Source: Chara braunii (lineage: Eukaryota; Streptophyta; Charophyceae; Charales; Characeae). Taken from it: DNA of 64,000 nt. The DNA lies in contig BFEA01000345.1 of the NCBI GenBank assembly GCA_003427395.1, positions 1,435,545 to 1,499,544 of the forward strand, read 5' to 3'. This document shows positions 1-10,410 of this stretch, piece by piece. The stretch's first letter is position 1. Each line of letters begins with the position of its first letter. Position numbers and translations under genes: made by a program. The notes beneath the pieces are model-generated. The model was not told the origin of the DNA, did not search any database, and saw nothing but the letters and a program-made list of their open reading frames with translations.

Positions 1-1014
1 TTAGTTGTTCTGCTTTTGCTGTTCTTAGGACTTATACACTAGTCAGTTGTTACCAGACTGAGGCTAGTGCCTCCAACATTCTAGGATCTAGTTGTGACTA
101 CTTTCTGCTTTCCTAGGACATGTATGCTAGTTAGTTGCTTTTGCTTTCCTAGGATATGTATGTTAGTTAGTTGCTTTTGCTTTCACTTAGGCTGTTAGCT
201 GTGACATTGCTGTTTTGTGACATTTTATATCCTAGGTTGCATCGCATGGACTCAGCATGGAGCTTGCTCCGCATCCTAGACTACTCAGATTTTCTTTTCT
301 TTGGTAGAGTTCCGCATCTTGGCGGAAGCATGTTTGTATCTAGGCGATCCATCACAGGCTGAGGATCGTGTAGCGGACCTCGGGTTGGCCTGGGAGACCA
401 GCCCCTTGGCCTGTTCTCACAGGCCTGTGTTGTATTCGGGGTAGGCCAGTCCAGGCCGGTACCTCTGTCGGTACCAGCCAGTCCAGTCCAGTCCCGTCAG
501 TCCGCTGGGGTATACCCCAGCCATTGTCTGTTTTCACNCTCATTCTTGACTTGCACATTTTTGGAGTACGTGNGTTGGAGTCCTGCGTGGGAGCTGCGCT
601 GTGCGTCATCTTGCTCCCCCCTTTCCTCCTCCATCTCCATCTCTACCACTAGCGGAGCACCACACCTGGTGGGTCCGCTACAACACGCCAGATCGGATCC
701 GCGCGGTGCACGACATGTGCGGTGAATGAATGGTACCCCCCACCCCCCACCCCCCCCAAAAAAAAGGCCAGGGGTCGAAACGACACTTTCGAGGCTCCCC
801 ACCAAAACTCGTAGAAGGACCAAAAAAAATAAATTAAGGCCCGCGAAACCTCCCTTCAGAGATGGGCTGGGTCTTAGGGGGATTATGTCGTTACAGTCAC
901 TTCATCGGAGGAGTGTTGTCACCATCTTGGAAGTCACCCTGCCTGTGGCGTCGTGATCCTGCTGGTTGCCAGAGCTTATGTCGAGGTTGCCATCCTGCCC
1001 ATCGCCATTAACCG
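1..1014. other. Non-coding stretch, no gene recognised
   Basis: I see no protein or RNA gene here. The left end is T-rich with a short tandem repeat (separate entry). The rest is mixed sequence with scattered poly-C and poly-A runs near 736-770. Undetermined bases sit at 538 and 573. The open frames on both strands are short, compositionally biased and match no family I know. Confidence 0.6.
111..190. repeat. 36-bp tandem repeat, about two copies
   Basis: A unit beginning TCCTAGGA at 111 recurs at 147 with only a few differences, and a partial third copy follows. It contains the word TTAGTTGCTTTTGC. Confidence 0.75.
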
Positions 1015-1709
1015 GTGAGTATCACTGGCCTACCGACCTCCTCTTCCTCCTCCTCACTTCCTCCTTTGCCTGCTTCCCCTCCATCTCTCCTCCTCCTACT
1101 CCTCTTCTCCTCCTCGAACTCTGTCTTCCCCTCCATCTCTCCTTCTCATTTCATCCTCGCCTCCATCTCACCCCCATCTCTCCTTCTCTGTTTCCTTTGC
1201 CATCTCTTCTCCTCCTCCACTTCGCCTTGCCATCCTTGTCATCCTCCTCGTCCACCACCTCCTCCTCTCCCACCTAGGTATCGATGTCGTTAACGTATTC
1301 AGGGCTTGAAATCTTGAAGTTGGGCGGTCGTTTGACGTTCTTGGTGAGGAGGAGGAGGAGGATGGGCGGAGGATAGACGAAGGAGACGATAGTGGAGGAT
1401 GAGGAGAAGGGGGGGGATGCAGCCCTTGCCATCCTCGTCGTCCTTCTCGTCCACCTCCTCCTCCTCTCCCACCCAGGTATCGATGCCGTTAACATATTCA
1501 AGGCTACCGGACCTTTTTTTTTTTTTTTTTTTGCGATCGTTTGACGTGCTGGTGGAGGAGGATGACAGGCAGAGGACAGACGGAGGAGACGACTGTGGAG
1601 GGCGACGAGAAGAGATGGAAGGGAGGGAGGGAGGGAAGGGGGGGGGCGCAGGGGCAGAGTGGGGGGAAGTGGGGCATTGCAGAAGAACGGTGTGTCGTTT
1701 TTTCTCCAA

Positions 1710-1755
<46 letters not shown>

Positions 1756-1900
1756 ATCTCTTCTCCTCCTCCACAGTCGTCTCCTCCATCTGGCTTCTGC
1801 TAATCCTCTTCCTCCGCCCTTGTCTTGTCCTCGTCCTCCTCCTCCCTGCAATCGCCGGAAATCGTGAACATTCTTTTGTGTGTGTGTTTCCCACTCAGCT
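1015..1900. repeat. Alternating pyrimidine-rich and purine-rich low-complexity DNA with a 199-bp tandem repeat
   Basis: CTCCTC-type pyrimidine tracts alternate with GGAGGA-type purine tracts. A unit marked by AGGTATCGATG starts at 1276 and recurs at 1475 (period 199). Each unit has a pyrimidine half followed by a purine half, so the halves can fold on each other. A T26-like run lies near 1507-1532. Long frames encoding poly-Pro, poly-Ser or poly-Gly are composition artefacts. Confidence 0.75.
1712..1755. repeat. Poly-C tract of 44 bases
   Basis: An uninterrupted run of C. It is a candidate G-quadruplex former on the minus strand, and its real length is uncertain because such runs are hard to sequence. 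Confidence 0.9.
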
Positions 1901-1969
1901 ATTTGGCTTTCGACTATAACCCCGAATCTTCCCGTTCATCGATTCGTCTTTCATGTTCCAATTTCCAAC

Positions 1970-2610
1970 TATACCCCCCATCTCTCTCCATCTCTCCTCC
2001 ATATTTTCTCCATCTCCCCTCCACCAGTCCTCCCTGTGTCTTTCATCTCCCCACCATCTCTCCTCATCTCCTCCTCCTCTCCACCATATGTTCTCCATCT
2101 CTCCTCCATCTCTCCTCCATGTCTCCTTCATCTCTCCTCCATCTGTCCTCCACCTTTCCTCCATCTACCTTTTATCTCTCCTCCCATGTATCTTCCATCT
2201 CTCATCATATCCTCCCATGTATCTTCCATTGCTTGTCCTGTCCCATCCATCTCACCTCCATATCCCCTCCTCCCCGCCACTGGTGGAATAGTGCTCATCG
2301 ATTCGTCTACCCCCCTTCTGCTCGCCATATCCCCTCAATCTCTCCTACATCTCTCCTCCATCTCTCCTCCGTCTTTCCTTCATCTCTCCTCCATTTCTCC
2401 TGCATCACTCCTCCATCTCTCTTTCATCTCTACTCCCCCTGACAATCTCTCCTTCCCTTCCATCCATCCTCCAGCTGTCCTCTATGTATCTTCCATCTCC
2501 CCTCCATCAGTCCTCCGTGTTTCTTTCACCTTCCCTCCATCTCTCCCCCTCCTGGCCCCCATCGGTCCTCCATGTGTCTTTCACATTCTCTGACATCCCC
2601 CTTCTCAGCT
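1970..2610 (+). repeat. CTCCATCT-type polypyrimidine satellite-like tract
   Basis: Degenerate repeats of a CTCCATCTCTC-like word run for about 600 bp. Frames here translate to SPPSLLHLSS-like repeats on the plus strand and Arg/Glu/Gly-rich repeats on the minus strand. I regard them as non-coding. Confidence 0.8.
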
Positions 2611-2667
2611 GTCTCTGGCTTGCCCCACCGTGTTCAAAGGGAGGATGGTTGCGGATGAGTCTGCAGT

Positions 2668-2699
<32 letters not shown>
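2668..2699. repeat. Poly-G tract of 32 bases
   Basis: An uninterrupted G run ending in T at 2700. Another G-rich run lies at about 6365-6383. Confidence 0.9.
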
Positions 2700-2700
<1 letters not shown>

Positions 2701-3167
2701 CAGAGAGTGTGGTGTTGGCGAATTGGGGATGTCACGGGAGTATGGCTGATTTGGTGGCCCCCCCCGTTGTTGATCTTCGCAGGTAACAATGACAAGCCGC
2801 AATTTCGCCGACATGAGATTCTTGCACTGTCGAAGTTGCCATTTGAAACTTGAAACCCAGTCCGGACCGTCCGCGTCTGGATGTCCGGGCGGACGTCCGG
2901 TCCAGTAGGTCCGGAATTTTCTATTTTGGGGGGGGGTTGTTCAAGGCCCACCCCGGGGAAAAAACATTTACGGATATTTTTAACTACTTTCTGGCCCTTT
3001 CAGATAGCAGGCAGGCAGGCAGGCAGGGAGGGAGGGTTCACCCGCTGTCTGTAAACCTTCTGTTTTTTTTTTTTTGTTTAGTTTTTTCAAAAGGTCCAGG
3101 GTGTAGTAGAGGGTGGTGGCCAGGCCTCAGGAGGTGCCCATAGTACTCATCCACTGGGAGGTCAGAG

Positions 3168-3684
3168 GGATTGCGAGGACCCAGGGGTGTCTCCTCAGGA
3201 TGGCACCATTGTGCCATGACCTATGCTAATGCTCAGATCGCAAGTCACGATCTGCGCCAACACTTACCGGACTCACGAACGTTTGCATGCAGACTCTAAA
3301 TGTTAAGGACGACCTGGGCACAGGTGGGGATGCAGTCATTCCCCATCTGTGCCTCATCCCGCAGACTCTATGGGCAGCGAACTGCCCTTCCACTAAGATG
3401 CGATATCCCACCCTCCCCTAGGGATTGCGAGGACCCAGGGGAGTCATCTCATCATGGCACCATTGAGCCATGACCTATGCTAATGCTCAGATCGCAAGTC
3501 ACGATCCGCACCAACGCTGACTGGACTCACAAACGTTTGCGTGCAGACCCTAAATGTTAAGGACGACCTGGGCACAGGTGGGGTCCATGCATATGCAGTC
3601 ATTCCCCATCTGTGCCTCATCCCACAGACTCTATGGGCAGCGAACTGCCCTTCCACTAAGATGCGATATCCCGCCCTCCCCTAT
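3168..3684. repeat. Tandem duplication, 254-bp period, two copies
   Basis: A unit beginning GGATTGCGAGGACCCAGG at 3168 recurs at 3422 and runs through GCGATATCCC and CCTCCCCTA in both copies. The copies are very similar; copy 2 has a small insertion near 3588 (CCATGCATATG). I recognise no gene or RNA in the unit. Confidence 0.9.
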
Positions 3685-4249
3685 CCTAAGAATCCATAGT
3701 CCCGAGTAATTCACCTAATGAGAAATCCCACGGACCCCAACCTGGATGAAGCACCGCCCGGAGACATCGTGAGATACCTGTGGGATGAGAAGTACCCAGT
3801 CCCTACCCCATACTAACACCCAGTGTGTGCGTAGGATTACTCCCCCCGAGATGGGGCCCTACCCAGTTCGCTCTTTGTGGACTCTCGTACGGGTGCCATA
3901 GTGACGGGAAACATGCTAGCTGTACCCAGGCTCCACCATGGCACCCCCGCGGACTAGTACAAACTGGCGAGACTGACAGATTGGAGGGCCCAAATTGCCA
4001 CGCAGAGGTATCAATGGTCTCAACAGCTTGGGCAGTTTTGTGGTTATCGACAGTCTGGGTAGTTTTTAGGTTATCAACAGTATCGGCAGTAACCCCCCCC
4101 CCTTTAATCTACCCTAACCTATCCCTCCCCCCCCGCCTCCCTCCTCCCCCCTGGCCCATGGTGGAGCCAAGATAAGACCCTGATCCTCAGACCCCCTAAG
4201 ACGAAGCACTCAAGCAGCCCTCCCTATGGCCCTATCCAGCATACTACAA
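3685..4249. other. No gene recognised
   Basis: Mixed-composition sequence with C-rich runs near 4088-4150. A loosely repeated phrase (CAGTnTGGGYAGTTTT followed by GGTTATC) occurs three times at about 4020-4090. The one long plus-strand frame has no recognisable domain. Confidence 0.5.
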
Positions 4250-4438
4250 CCATGGACCTAGACCCCTTGGGCGATGTGCAGGCAGTGTCTGTATAAATCT
4301 TACCATGTGTCGTCCCAAGGGGTGTGTGTGAATGGCTTGTGCGTTATGAAAGCGCTTACCGGTGTATGTGTGCGAGGCCATGGAGTTTTGAACCCGCATT
4401 TCCAACCGGTGCTCTAGCCACTGAGCCAACGGCCGTCC
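4250..4438 (-). mobile_element. tRNA-derived SINE-like element
   Basis: Read on the minus strand, the head starts near 4438 and carries an RNA polymerase III box A (TGGCTCAGTGG, 4428-4418). About 25 bases later comes a box B (GGGTTCAAAACTCC, 4395-4382). The order and spacing match the D-arm and T-arm of a tRNA. The body continues for about 130 bp beyond box B and includes a 9-bp inverted repeat (CCCCTTGGG at about 4263 and CCCAAGGGG at about 4313). It is not a functional tRNA, because no acceptor stem closes and no anticodon arm is evident. I infer a SINE. No clear tail or target-site duplication was identified. Confidence 0.6.
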
Positions 4439-4472
4439 ACCTGTAAACCTGTGCTGCTTTTATTTTTTATTT

Positions 4473-4700
4473 TTACTTTTTTTTCCGGATGTCAGTTTGG
4501 CTGGACATCCCGCTGTGGCTGGGTCCTGGTTCGGATCCGGCGTAACCGTGCTTCAAAGTTAAACCACCAGTTTTTGGCCCAGCTATGGGCCACGGGCGTG
4601 TCCCGTTAACGCGCTGCATTTGAGGGGGGTTGTTCACCTGAACGGCCGGTCGGTAAGAATTGCGACGTAGAAAAGAAAGAACCAAAAAAAAAAAAAAGAA
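4473..4700. repeat. Dispersed retroposon-like repeat with A-rich ends
   Basis: This segment has a T-rich left flank (A-rich on the minus strand, about 4456-4492) and an A14 run at 4684-4697. It contains a box-B-like word GGTTCGGATCCGG at 4530. On the minus strand at 4586-4559 it carries a 28-nt block (ATAGCTGGGCCA, variable bases, CTGGTGGTTTAA) that recurs at 5282 and near 53,203. Orientation is ambiguous. Confidence 0.5.
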
Positions 4701-5060
4701 CTACTTTCTAAGTTGGGTGGGGGTTGTGGTCACGTCTGTTCTGTGTGGAATGCTTCTAACTAGCATTTCATGTAAATTCTGGATGTCTATTTTAGTATTT
4801 TTTCAGCTTTTGTTTTTTTTTTTCGTTTTTCTTAGATTCCCCTGCCAGTGAGGCAGGGCATATCCCGTGATCTACTGAACAGCCCTCGTTGAGGGCATAC
4901 TCACACTTGCACACAGACAAATGTATCTAACTAATTTCAGGGCCAAATTCATGTTTCGTTTTTTTTTTCTTCTTTGAGATTCATTTCTTCGTTTTGTTTT
5001 CTCCTTATTTTACTTTTGGATTCTGACAGAAACGCCACGGGGCTGATACACCCAAACTGC

Positions 5061-5132
5061 GATGTGCTCACATTAGCACTCAGGAGAATGCATCCAGATG
5101 TGCTCACATTAGCACTCAGGAGAATGCATCCA
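5061..5132. repeat. 36-bp tandem repeat, two copies
   Basis: GATGTGCTCACATTAGCACT and the following bases occur at 5061 and again at 5097 with essentially no differences. Confidence 0.9.
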
Positions 5133-5210
5133 ACTGCATTCACATCCACAGCGTTGTTGTTTGTTTTTTGTTTTTTGCTGTTTTTGTTTTCCAACTGATC
5201 CCCTGAGCCT

Positions 5211-5342
5211 CGGCCCGTCCAGCTACTGGTACTGCAAGGCTTGAGAGGCTCGACATACCAGTCGCTGGAGGCTCGGACTTGATAGCTGGGCCAAGTACTG
5301 GTGGTTTAACACCCCTCCACCTGCCAACCTACCCCAGGAACC

Positions 5343-5374
<32 letters not shown>
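5211..5374 (+). mobile_element. Short A-tailed retroposon-like repeat
   Basis: About 135 bp of unique-looking sequence ends in an A28 tail at 5347-5374. It contains the 28-nt block ATAGCTGGGCCAAGTACTGG plus TGGTTTAA at 5282-5309, shared with 4559-4586 (minus) and about 53,203 (plus). The A tail suggests reverse transcription of a polyadenylated RNA. No coding capacity is visible. Confidence 0.5.
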
Positions 5375-5376
<2 letters not shown>

Positions 5377-5610
5377 TACAGATCCGCACGGTGTTCCGCA
5401 CAGTTCCGCACCGCAGGAAACTCCGCATGGGCCGGGTCTGTGCGGAGCTGTGTGGATTGGACGCCCCCTGTAAGCCGTGCTGCGCACCACACCTCATGAC
5501 TGCGCGGCTTGTGCGGTTGCAAGTATGCTCCCTTCCGTTGGTGAAGAGCTTCACCTGCTGGAAGCCGGGTCCAGCATCCTTATACAGGAAATTACAATAA
5601 GTACCCCTAT
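5375..5610 (-). repeat. Dispersed repeat sharing a hairpin motif with 28.1 kb
   Basis: Positions 5538-5579 match 28,096-28,137 at 34 of 42 bases without gaps. The core is CACCTGCTGGAA followed by CGGGTCCAGC. The core can form a short stem (GCTGGA with TCCAGC). In both places a T-rich or A-rich run lies on the same side, suggesting a short retroposon family read on the minus strand. Confidence 0.45.
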
Positions 5611-7080
5611 GAGTTCTACCCAGCTTCGCTTATACTTTCCCTTTGTGTCTTCTACAGTTGGGCGTCTAGGTCCGTGAGCTGGCTGAACTAACATGACTAA
5701 TAAACTGGCACACGAGCTCTCATAGGAAATTGCTGTGAGCCTGCAGGCTGCCCAGTCTAACATGACTAGTGAACTGACATGATCAAGGTGAAGCAGTGTA
5801 ATCGGAGGCCACAAGCATCATTTACGATCCATTCGGGGCGACAAGCCAAAATGCTTTCTGAGAGGTGGCCAGCTCAATTGGCTGTCCTTTGTCCCTCAAG
5901 ATCAGTCCTCCCTGCTATGGCTTCGTCCATGTTGGTGCCATAAGACTCAATCCGCAGCCAAGCCAGGCCCCTGAACGGGGGCAGAAGCACACAGGGAGAC
6001 CCCGGGTTCCCCGGGATACCCCAGAGATTGGCGACGCGTTGTTGGGCTAATGCTGCGGAATCCCCTTGCTGCACATCATCCTGGCCACCATGCTCCTCTC
6101 CACCTCACCAGACTGCCCTCGACCGATTGTGTCCGTGTTGCTCGATGTAGGAGACTTCCACCTCACGGCTGAAACCTCTTGCACTTCCACGCTCCTCCAC
6201 TTTGTTGGCTTGTCTCGGCACCACTGATTCTCTCCAGTCGTCTGCTCTGCACTGCTCAATGTAGGAGACTTCCTTGCCTGACAGGGAGGGCTCCTTGTCA
6301 CGAGCAGACAAGTTGTTGGGAAAGGGTAGAAGTGGGGGTTGTGTTGTTGGGGTGGGGTGATGGTGGGGGGGGGGGGGGGGGGGACACGGGGCCAGGTGAA
6401 TATTAGGTGTCTACCATCTATTTCTGCGATTTGGCCTGCCCCGAGGGTGCCAGGAGTGAACTTATTTTTTTTAGCTCCTGTGTTCTGCCGTGTTCATTTG
6501 TGATTTTCTGTATGAGTTTAGCCCAGTCCATGAGGTATCTGAGCTCCAGGTCCTCCAGGAAGTTGGTCCAAGTGAGAGGGGACTGATTTGTGATTGGGTG
6601 ATTGTTTGCTGGAAACGCCTCCACCAGATGAGCCACATGGTGTGGAGCGTTTCCCCGCTGAAACAGCTTGCGCTCCCAGGCTGCGAGCCCAGACAGAGTC
6701 GCAAGAGCTGTGAGCCTGGTCAAGGGTGCCTGATGCATGCTCAAATGAAGATTAGTGATTCACGTCCAAGGAGCACCATTGTGAGGAACAGGACTCAAAA
6801 CAAAGCGATATAATGCAATGTAGTGCAGGGGAAGACTCAAAGATATTACCTGACACATCAGATCCAGACTCAACTCACACAATCATCATCACACCTATCC
6901 CACAGCAAGGAGGGAAATCGTACACGGAAGAAAGGTCCCTCCTTGCACACACACATGATGAAGAAACCATGGATGATGAAGGGGAGGAGAGACAAAAATG
7001 GAAAGGGGAGAAGAGACAAGAGTAGAACTCAGCGAACAACGTCAAATATTGCTGTAGTTGTCCAAGAAATAGTCTCCTCG
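5611..7080. other. No gene recognised; one unidentified frame
   Basis: No known domain is visible. A minus-strand frame at 6418-6744 (108 codons) has ordinary amino-acid composition, with a Trp/Leu-rich middle and a Lys-rich end. I cannot assign it and it may be chance. A phrase ATGTAGGAGACTTCC occurs at about 6145 and 6259. A G-rich run of about 20 lies near 6365. Confidence 0.4.
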
Positions 7081-7295
7081 TCAAATGTCCAGTGAATGTC
7101 CGTCCTCAGAAATGTCGAATCAGATCCTGGGCGCACATAGGTCCGAAACAGTCACTGCCTGAAATCTCTCTCTTCCTCTCTGACTCCTTGTCAAATGTCC
7201 AGTGAATGCCCGTCCTCAGAAATGTCGAATCAGATCCTGGGCCCACATAGGTCCGAAACAGTTACTGCCTGAAATCTCTCTCTTCCTCTCTCTGA
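7081..7295. repeat. 110-bp tandem duplication
   Basis: TCAAATGTCCAGTGAATG starts at 7081 and again at 7191. The copies differ at only a few positions and both end in CTCTCTCTTCCTCTC. An AG-rich tract follows to about 7390. Confidence 0.9.
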
Positions 7296-7799
7296 AGAGG
7301 AGGAAGAGGAGGGAGGAGGAGAAGAAGAGGAATAGTGGCTATGAAGGAGCAGAGAAAACTCGGGAGAAAGAGAAGAATAAGAAGAAAAAGATCTCTCCTC
7401 TCTCACGCACTCTTGATGGCGATGTCGCAAATACTGATCAACGAAGGTGATGATGCAGGTCGCTGCTGAAGGCCAGGCCCATGACCGGTGTCGGGCTCCA
7501 TCCTGTTAGACTTTTAAGTCTGAGTCGACCCTTCAGCAGGTCTCAGTTTGCTCAGCTCCGCCCACGCGCATGCCTAGGGCGTGGATCGTTCGTCACAGAG
7601 TCACCCCCACCTAATGCTATGAGATAGATGCGGGTGGGCCAATGAGCGAGAGAGCTTTGACATTGGGGATGTTGCTCAGCCCTCGCGCCAGGCGGGTAGT
7701 GTCGCCGATCCTTCACAAGCGTCCATTCTTGGTACTTTATTGTGTTTGCAGGCAATTGCCCCTTCCAATACTAATGCAATCCAAGGAATTCTGTGAGAA
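7296..7799. other. No gene recognised
   Basis: Purine-rich sequence (to about 7390) followed by mixed sequence up to the LINE remnant. Nothing coding is recognised. Confidence 0.5.
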
Positions 7800-7859
7800 T
7801 TCGTCTTCCTTTATGCATAGGCCAAGAGGATAGCATCGGCCTTCCCGCTGCAACGGTCG

Positions 7860-8210
7860 GTTTGCCAAGGGGACCCTTTGGTGCCCTTCCTGTTCATAGT
7901 TGTGATGGAGGCAATGGCACCAAACCTCCGCGCCAACAAGGACCTGAGGAAGCTGCAGATCTCGGCCATCCCAGAAGACGTGATCCCTATCTGGTCGACG
8001 TTTGCGGATGACCTTACACTTATGGTTGATGCAACCGCAACAAACACGGAAGAGATCAGGCGATTATTTGACCGGTTCACAGCGGTCTCAAACATGACCG
8101 TCAATTGGGTAAACAAAACCTTGGGGTGGTGGATCCACCATCAAAGGGCGCGCCCCCCCGAGCCACCACGGGTCAAATGGCTCCCGGAATGGCCCCGGTC
8201 AGGTTGTTGA
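7860..8210 (+). pseudogene. LINE reverse transcriptase palm fragment
   Basis: A 110-codon frame covers the RT palm. It begins with a FLFIVVMEAM-like helix and reaches the catalytic FADD (the YxDD equivalent) at 8001-8012, followed by LTLMVDA. The NMTVNWVNK motif follows. The catalytic aspartates are intact. The preceding RQGDP-like motif is damaged by a frame change near 7860. It lies inside the truncated LINE and continues in other frames downstream, so it cannot make a working enzyme. The LINE identity is well supported by its match to the 31.1-31.5 kb copy. Confidence 0.85.
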
Positions 8211-8289
8211 GAACCATGTTAACGGCGTTAGGCAAGCGGGCAGCGAATGATGAGTGGATCCTGAAGTCCTCTTTAAAGAAGATGGCTCA

Positions 8290-9353
8290 CTAGAAAGACC
8301 GACACACCTCACTCGTCGGCAGGGCGCTAGCGATCAACAACGTTGTACTAGCGGCCCTCTGGTACAAATTTGCAATTTGGGCCCTCGGTAAGGAGGCTGT
8401 CCGATCGCTAGAACGGCAGTTAACGGCCCTGCTATGGAGAAGCAACGGTGAGCTCCCGAATGTTATTAGTAGGGTGGCCAGGTCATCGATGATCCAACCC
8501 AAAGAAAAAGGGGGCCTAGGGATACCCAGATCACAACATTAACGGTCCAATGGGTTAGGAGACTACTCGTCACTTAGCGTCTCCCATGGCATACCCTTGC
8601 GCTGGAACAGATAGCTAGACTCGCCCCACAGGCACCGCAGGGAGTTAACCCATTGACCTGGCTGGAATACCTTTTTTGGACTCGGTCACGGTCCCCCCGA
8701 AACGGTCGAGTTTCGTGCCGAGACAACCGCTTGGATTTGGTCAAGGATGACTTTTGGGCCCATGTTTTGAAAGTTTGGCGCCAACTTTCGCTGCTTGACA
8801 AACCCCCACCGACCAGGTGGAAGGAAGTGATCCGTCAACCCCTTTTTGGGAACAGGCGGATTACGGACCGGTGCAGCAGGGTGTATTGCAGCTCAAGCAC
8901 CCCATGGAACAACTGTGTCAAAAAATGTATAACCAGAATAAAGGATATATGGGATACAGGGGAAGGAGACTGGAAAACTGCACAGCAACTAAGGACTGTA
9001 CTAAAGTATCGCACAATGTTGAGGAACACATTGAATCGTTGATCTTTGTTATCTCCGTAAACTGGGTGCGCATCTTGCGCAAAGAACCGCGATTGGTAGG
9101 AGACTGGGTAGCGGCCTTGGGTGATCCGGAAAGTGTAGGCAATGTGGTGGAGGCATGACCGGACGAAACGTTGGTTAACCTCTTCCACATAGGCAAGGAT
9201 AATGTGCTCACTCGGTACACCCCAGAGGCGATGAGATGGTGGAGAAATGCGGAACTGCACAAGATCCGTGTGCTGCTGGAAAAAGGTGTGTGGATTGCAT
9301 ACCACCCAAATACCCCCGTGGCAAAGCTCCCCTTTGACCCCGAGGAATGGTAG
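8290..9353 (+). pseudogene. LINE region between RT and zinc-binding tail, broken
   Basis: Pieces in at least three frames correspond to the stretch between RT thumb and zf-RVT in the 29-31 kb LINE. The clearest is 8653-9042, which contains FWAHVLKVWRQLSLL and RWKEVIRQPLFGN (compare YVLKLWRRR and RWQDIWRQPLFCN in the other copy). Next is 9171-9353, ending with TPVAKLPFDPEEW. Function is probably RNA and template handling in LINE proteins, but this copy is decayed. Stops and frame changes lie between the pieces. Confidence 0.8.
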
Positions 9354-9539
9354 TGGGCCCCTATGCGAAAATGCAGGCCGGGATAGAATCTAAAGTTGCA
9401 TACCTTAACGGTGAAGGTTACTTACCGTCCGCTGCGACCAAAGGTGAACATAAAAGAAACGGGGAAGGCTCGATGGAGGTCTCATTTGAATGTAGGAACT
9501 GAGGCAATCCGCCCCATCCGATGGTTCACCTCCACAAGG

Positions 9540-10110
9540 TCTAGGCCAGCAAAGATGGCCTCGCTGCAGTGGCAATAGAACATCATTGCCTGCCCACCAA
9601 CGACTGGCTGATAGATCGTACATATCTAGAGCAGTAGGGGCGGGCGCTACCGTGGTGTACATTGTGCCACACCCCCTCCCGCAGAATCCCGGAAACCATC
9701 GAGCATATATTCATGTAGTGTTCGGGGGCTGTTCTTGCACGACAATGGTGGGATAGGATCTGGACATTGTTGGGCACTGGGTCCATCTGGCCATGGCATT
9801 GGAAAGCCATATTATGCGAAGCATGGTCCTGCCCCGCTGACAATACTATTGAAACCATGTTCAAGTTGGGGAGGAGAGTGGTCATGTGGGCTCTCTGGAG
9901 AAAACGTTGTATCGATGCTATCGAGGGGGTCCACATAGATGGGGAAGAGGTATCAAACATGATAAAACAACAAGCGAAGCCGCGGCCTAGCGCCAGCTCC
10001 ACCGCAGGCATGGCCATTATCTGGCCCTGGCGAGATCGAGGGCGTTTGTTTGAGAACATGAGGGATGGGAGGCATTCGGGGGCATCGGCCAAGGCATCAG
10101 TACGCCGTCG
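9540..10110 (+). pseudogene. LINE C-terminal tail remnant
   Basis: The zinc-binding (zf-RVT) part is scrambled. Downstream, the frame 9767-10282 carries the tail seen in the intact-looking LINE: a tryptophan-rich WALWRKRCIDAIEG stretch matching its LAWRARCLFERR region. The similarity fades near 10,100, which I take as the 3' end of the remnant. A box-B-like tandem repeat follows immediately. Confidence 0.65.
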
Positions 10111-10120
10111 GATCCTTTGT

Positions 10121-10253
10121 AAATCAGAACTATTTTATTGTGGTCGCTTGGATTCGAACTCGTGTGTGCAATTCAGTAGTTTCTCAAATCAGAACTATTT
10201 TATTGTGGTCACCGCTGGATTCGAACTCACATGTGCAATTCAACAGTTTCAAA
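10121..10253 (-). repeat. 65-bp tandem repeat with RNA polymerase III box-B-like motif
   Basis: AAATCAGAACTATTTTATTG starts at 10,121 and again at 10,186. On the minus strand each unit contains GAGTTCGAATCC (10,161-10,150 and 10,228-10,217), which matches the tRNA T-arm/box B consensus GTTCGAATCC. In the first copy ACCA follows as in a tRNA 3' end. No box A or full cloverleaf is seen, so this is tRNA-like debris or a SINE head rather than a tRNA gene. Confidence 0.55.
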
Positions 10254-10410
10254 ATGAGAAGGAATCTTCTGCAAGAACATAGGAAATAAATCCCGATATG
10301 AGTATGGACTAAGGAGTTGTCAAATGCAAATGTCGGCCCACCCACGCACGCGCTCGCGCGTGCACGCGCGCGTGAGAGAGAGAGAGGGAGGGTTTTCCAT
10401 CCATTGGATA

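Larger units (their letters stand above)
7800..10110 (+). mobile_element. 5'-truncated LINE (non-LTR retrotransposon) remnant
   Basis: Broken plus-strand frames match, in the same order, the reverse transcriptase palm, the region after it, and the C-terminal tail of the large minus-strand LINE at 29.0-33.5 kb. Shared words include VVMEA, FADDLT, NMxVNW, WRQPLF/IRQPLF and TPVAKLPFDP. The endonuclease and RT fingers are absent. A missing 5' end is the usual result of incomplete target-primed reverse transcription. Frames change several times, so the copy is dead. Confidence 0.85.

Noticed and set aside
966-2593. Long plus-strand frames of Ser/Pro/Leu
   Set aside because: They arise from CTCC-type low-complexity DNA; several frames are open at once and none has a domain.
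4382-4438. Functional tRNA gene
   Set aside because: Boxes A and B are present but no acceptor or anticodon stem can be closed.
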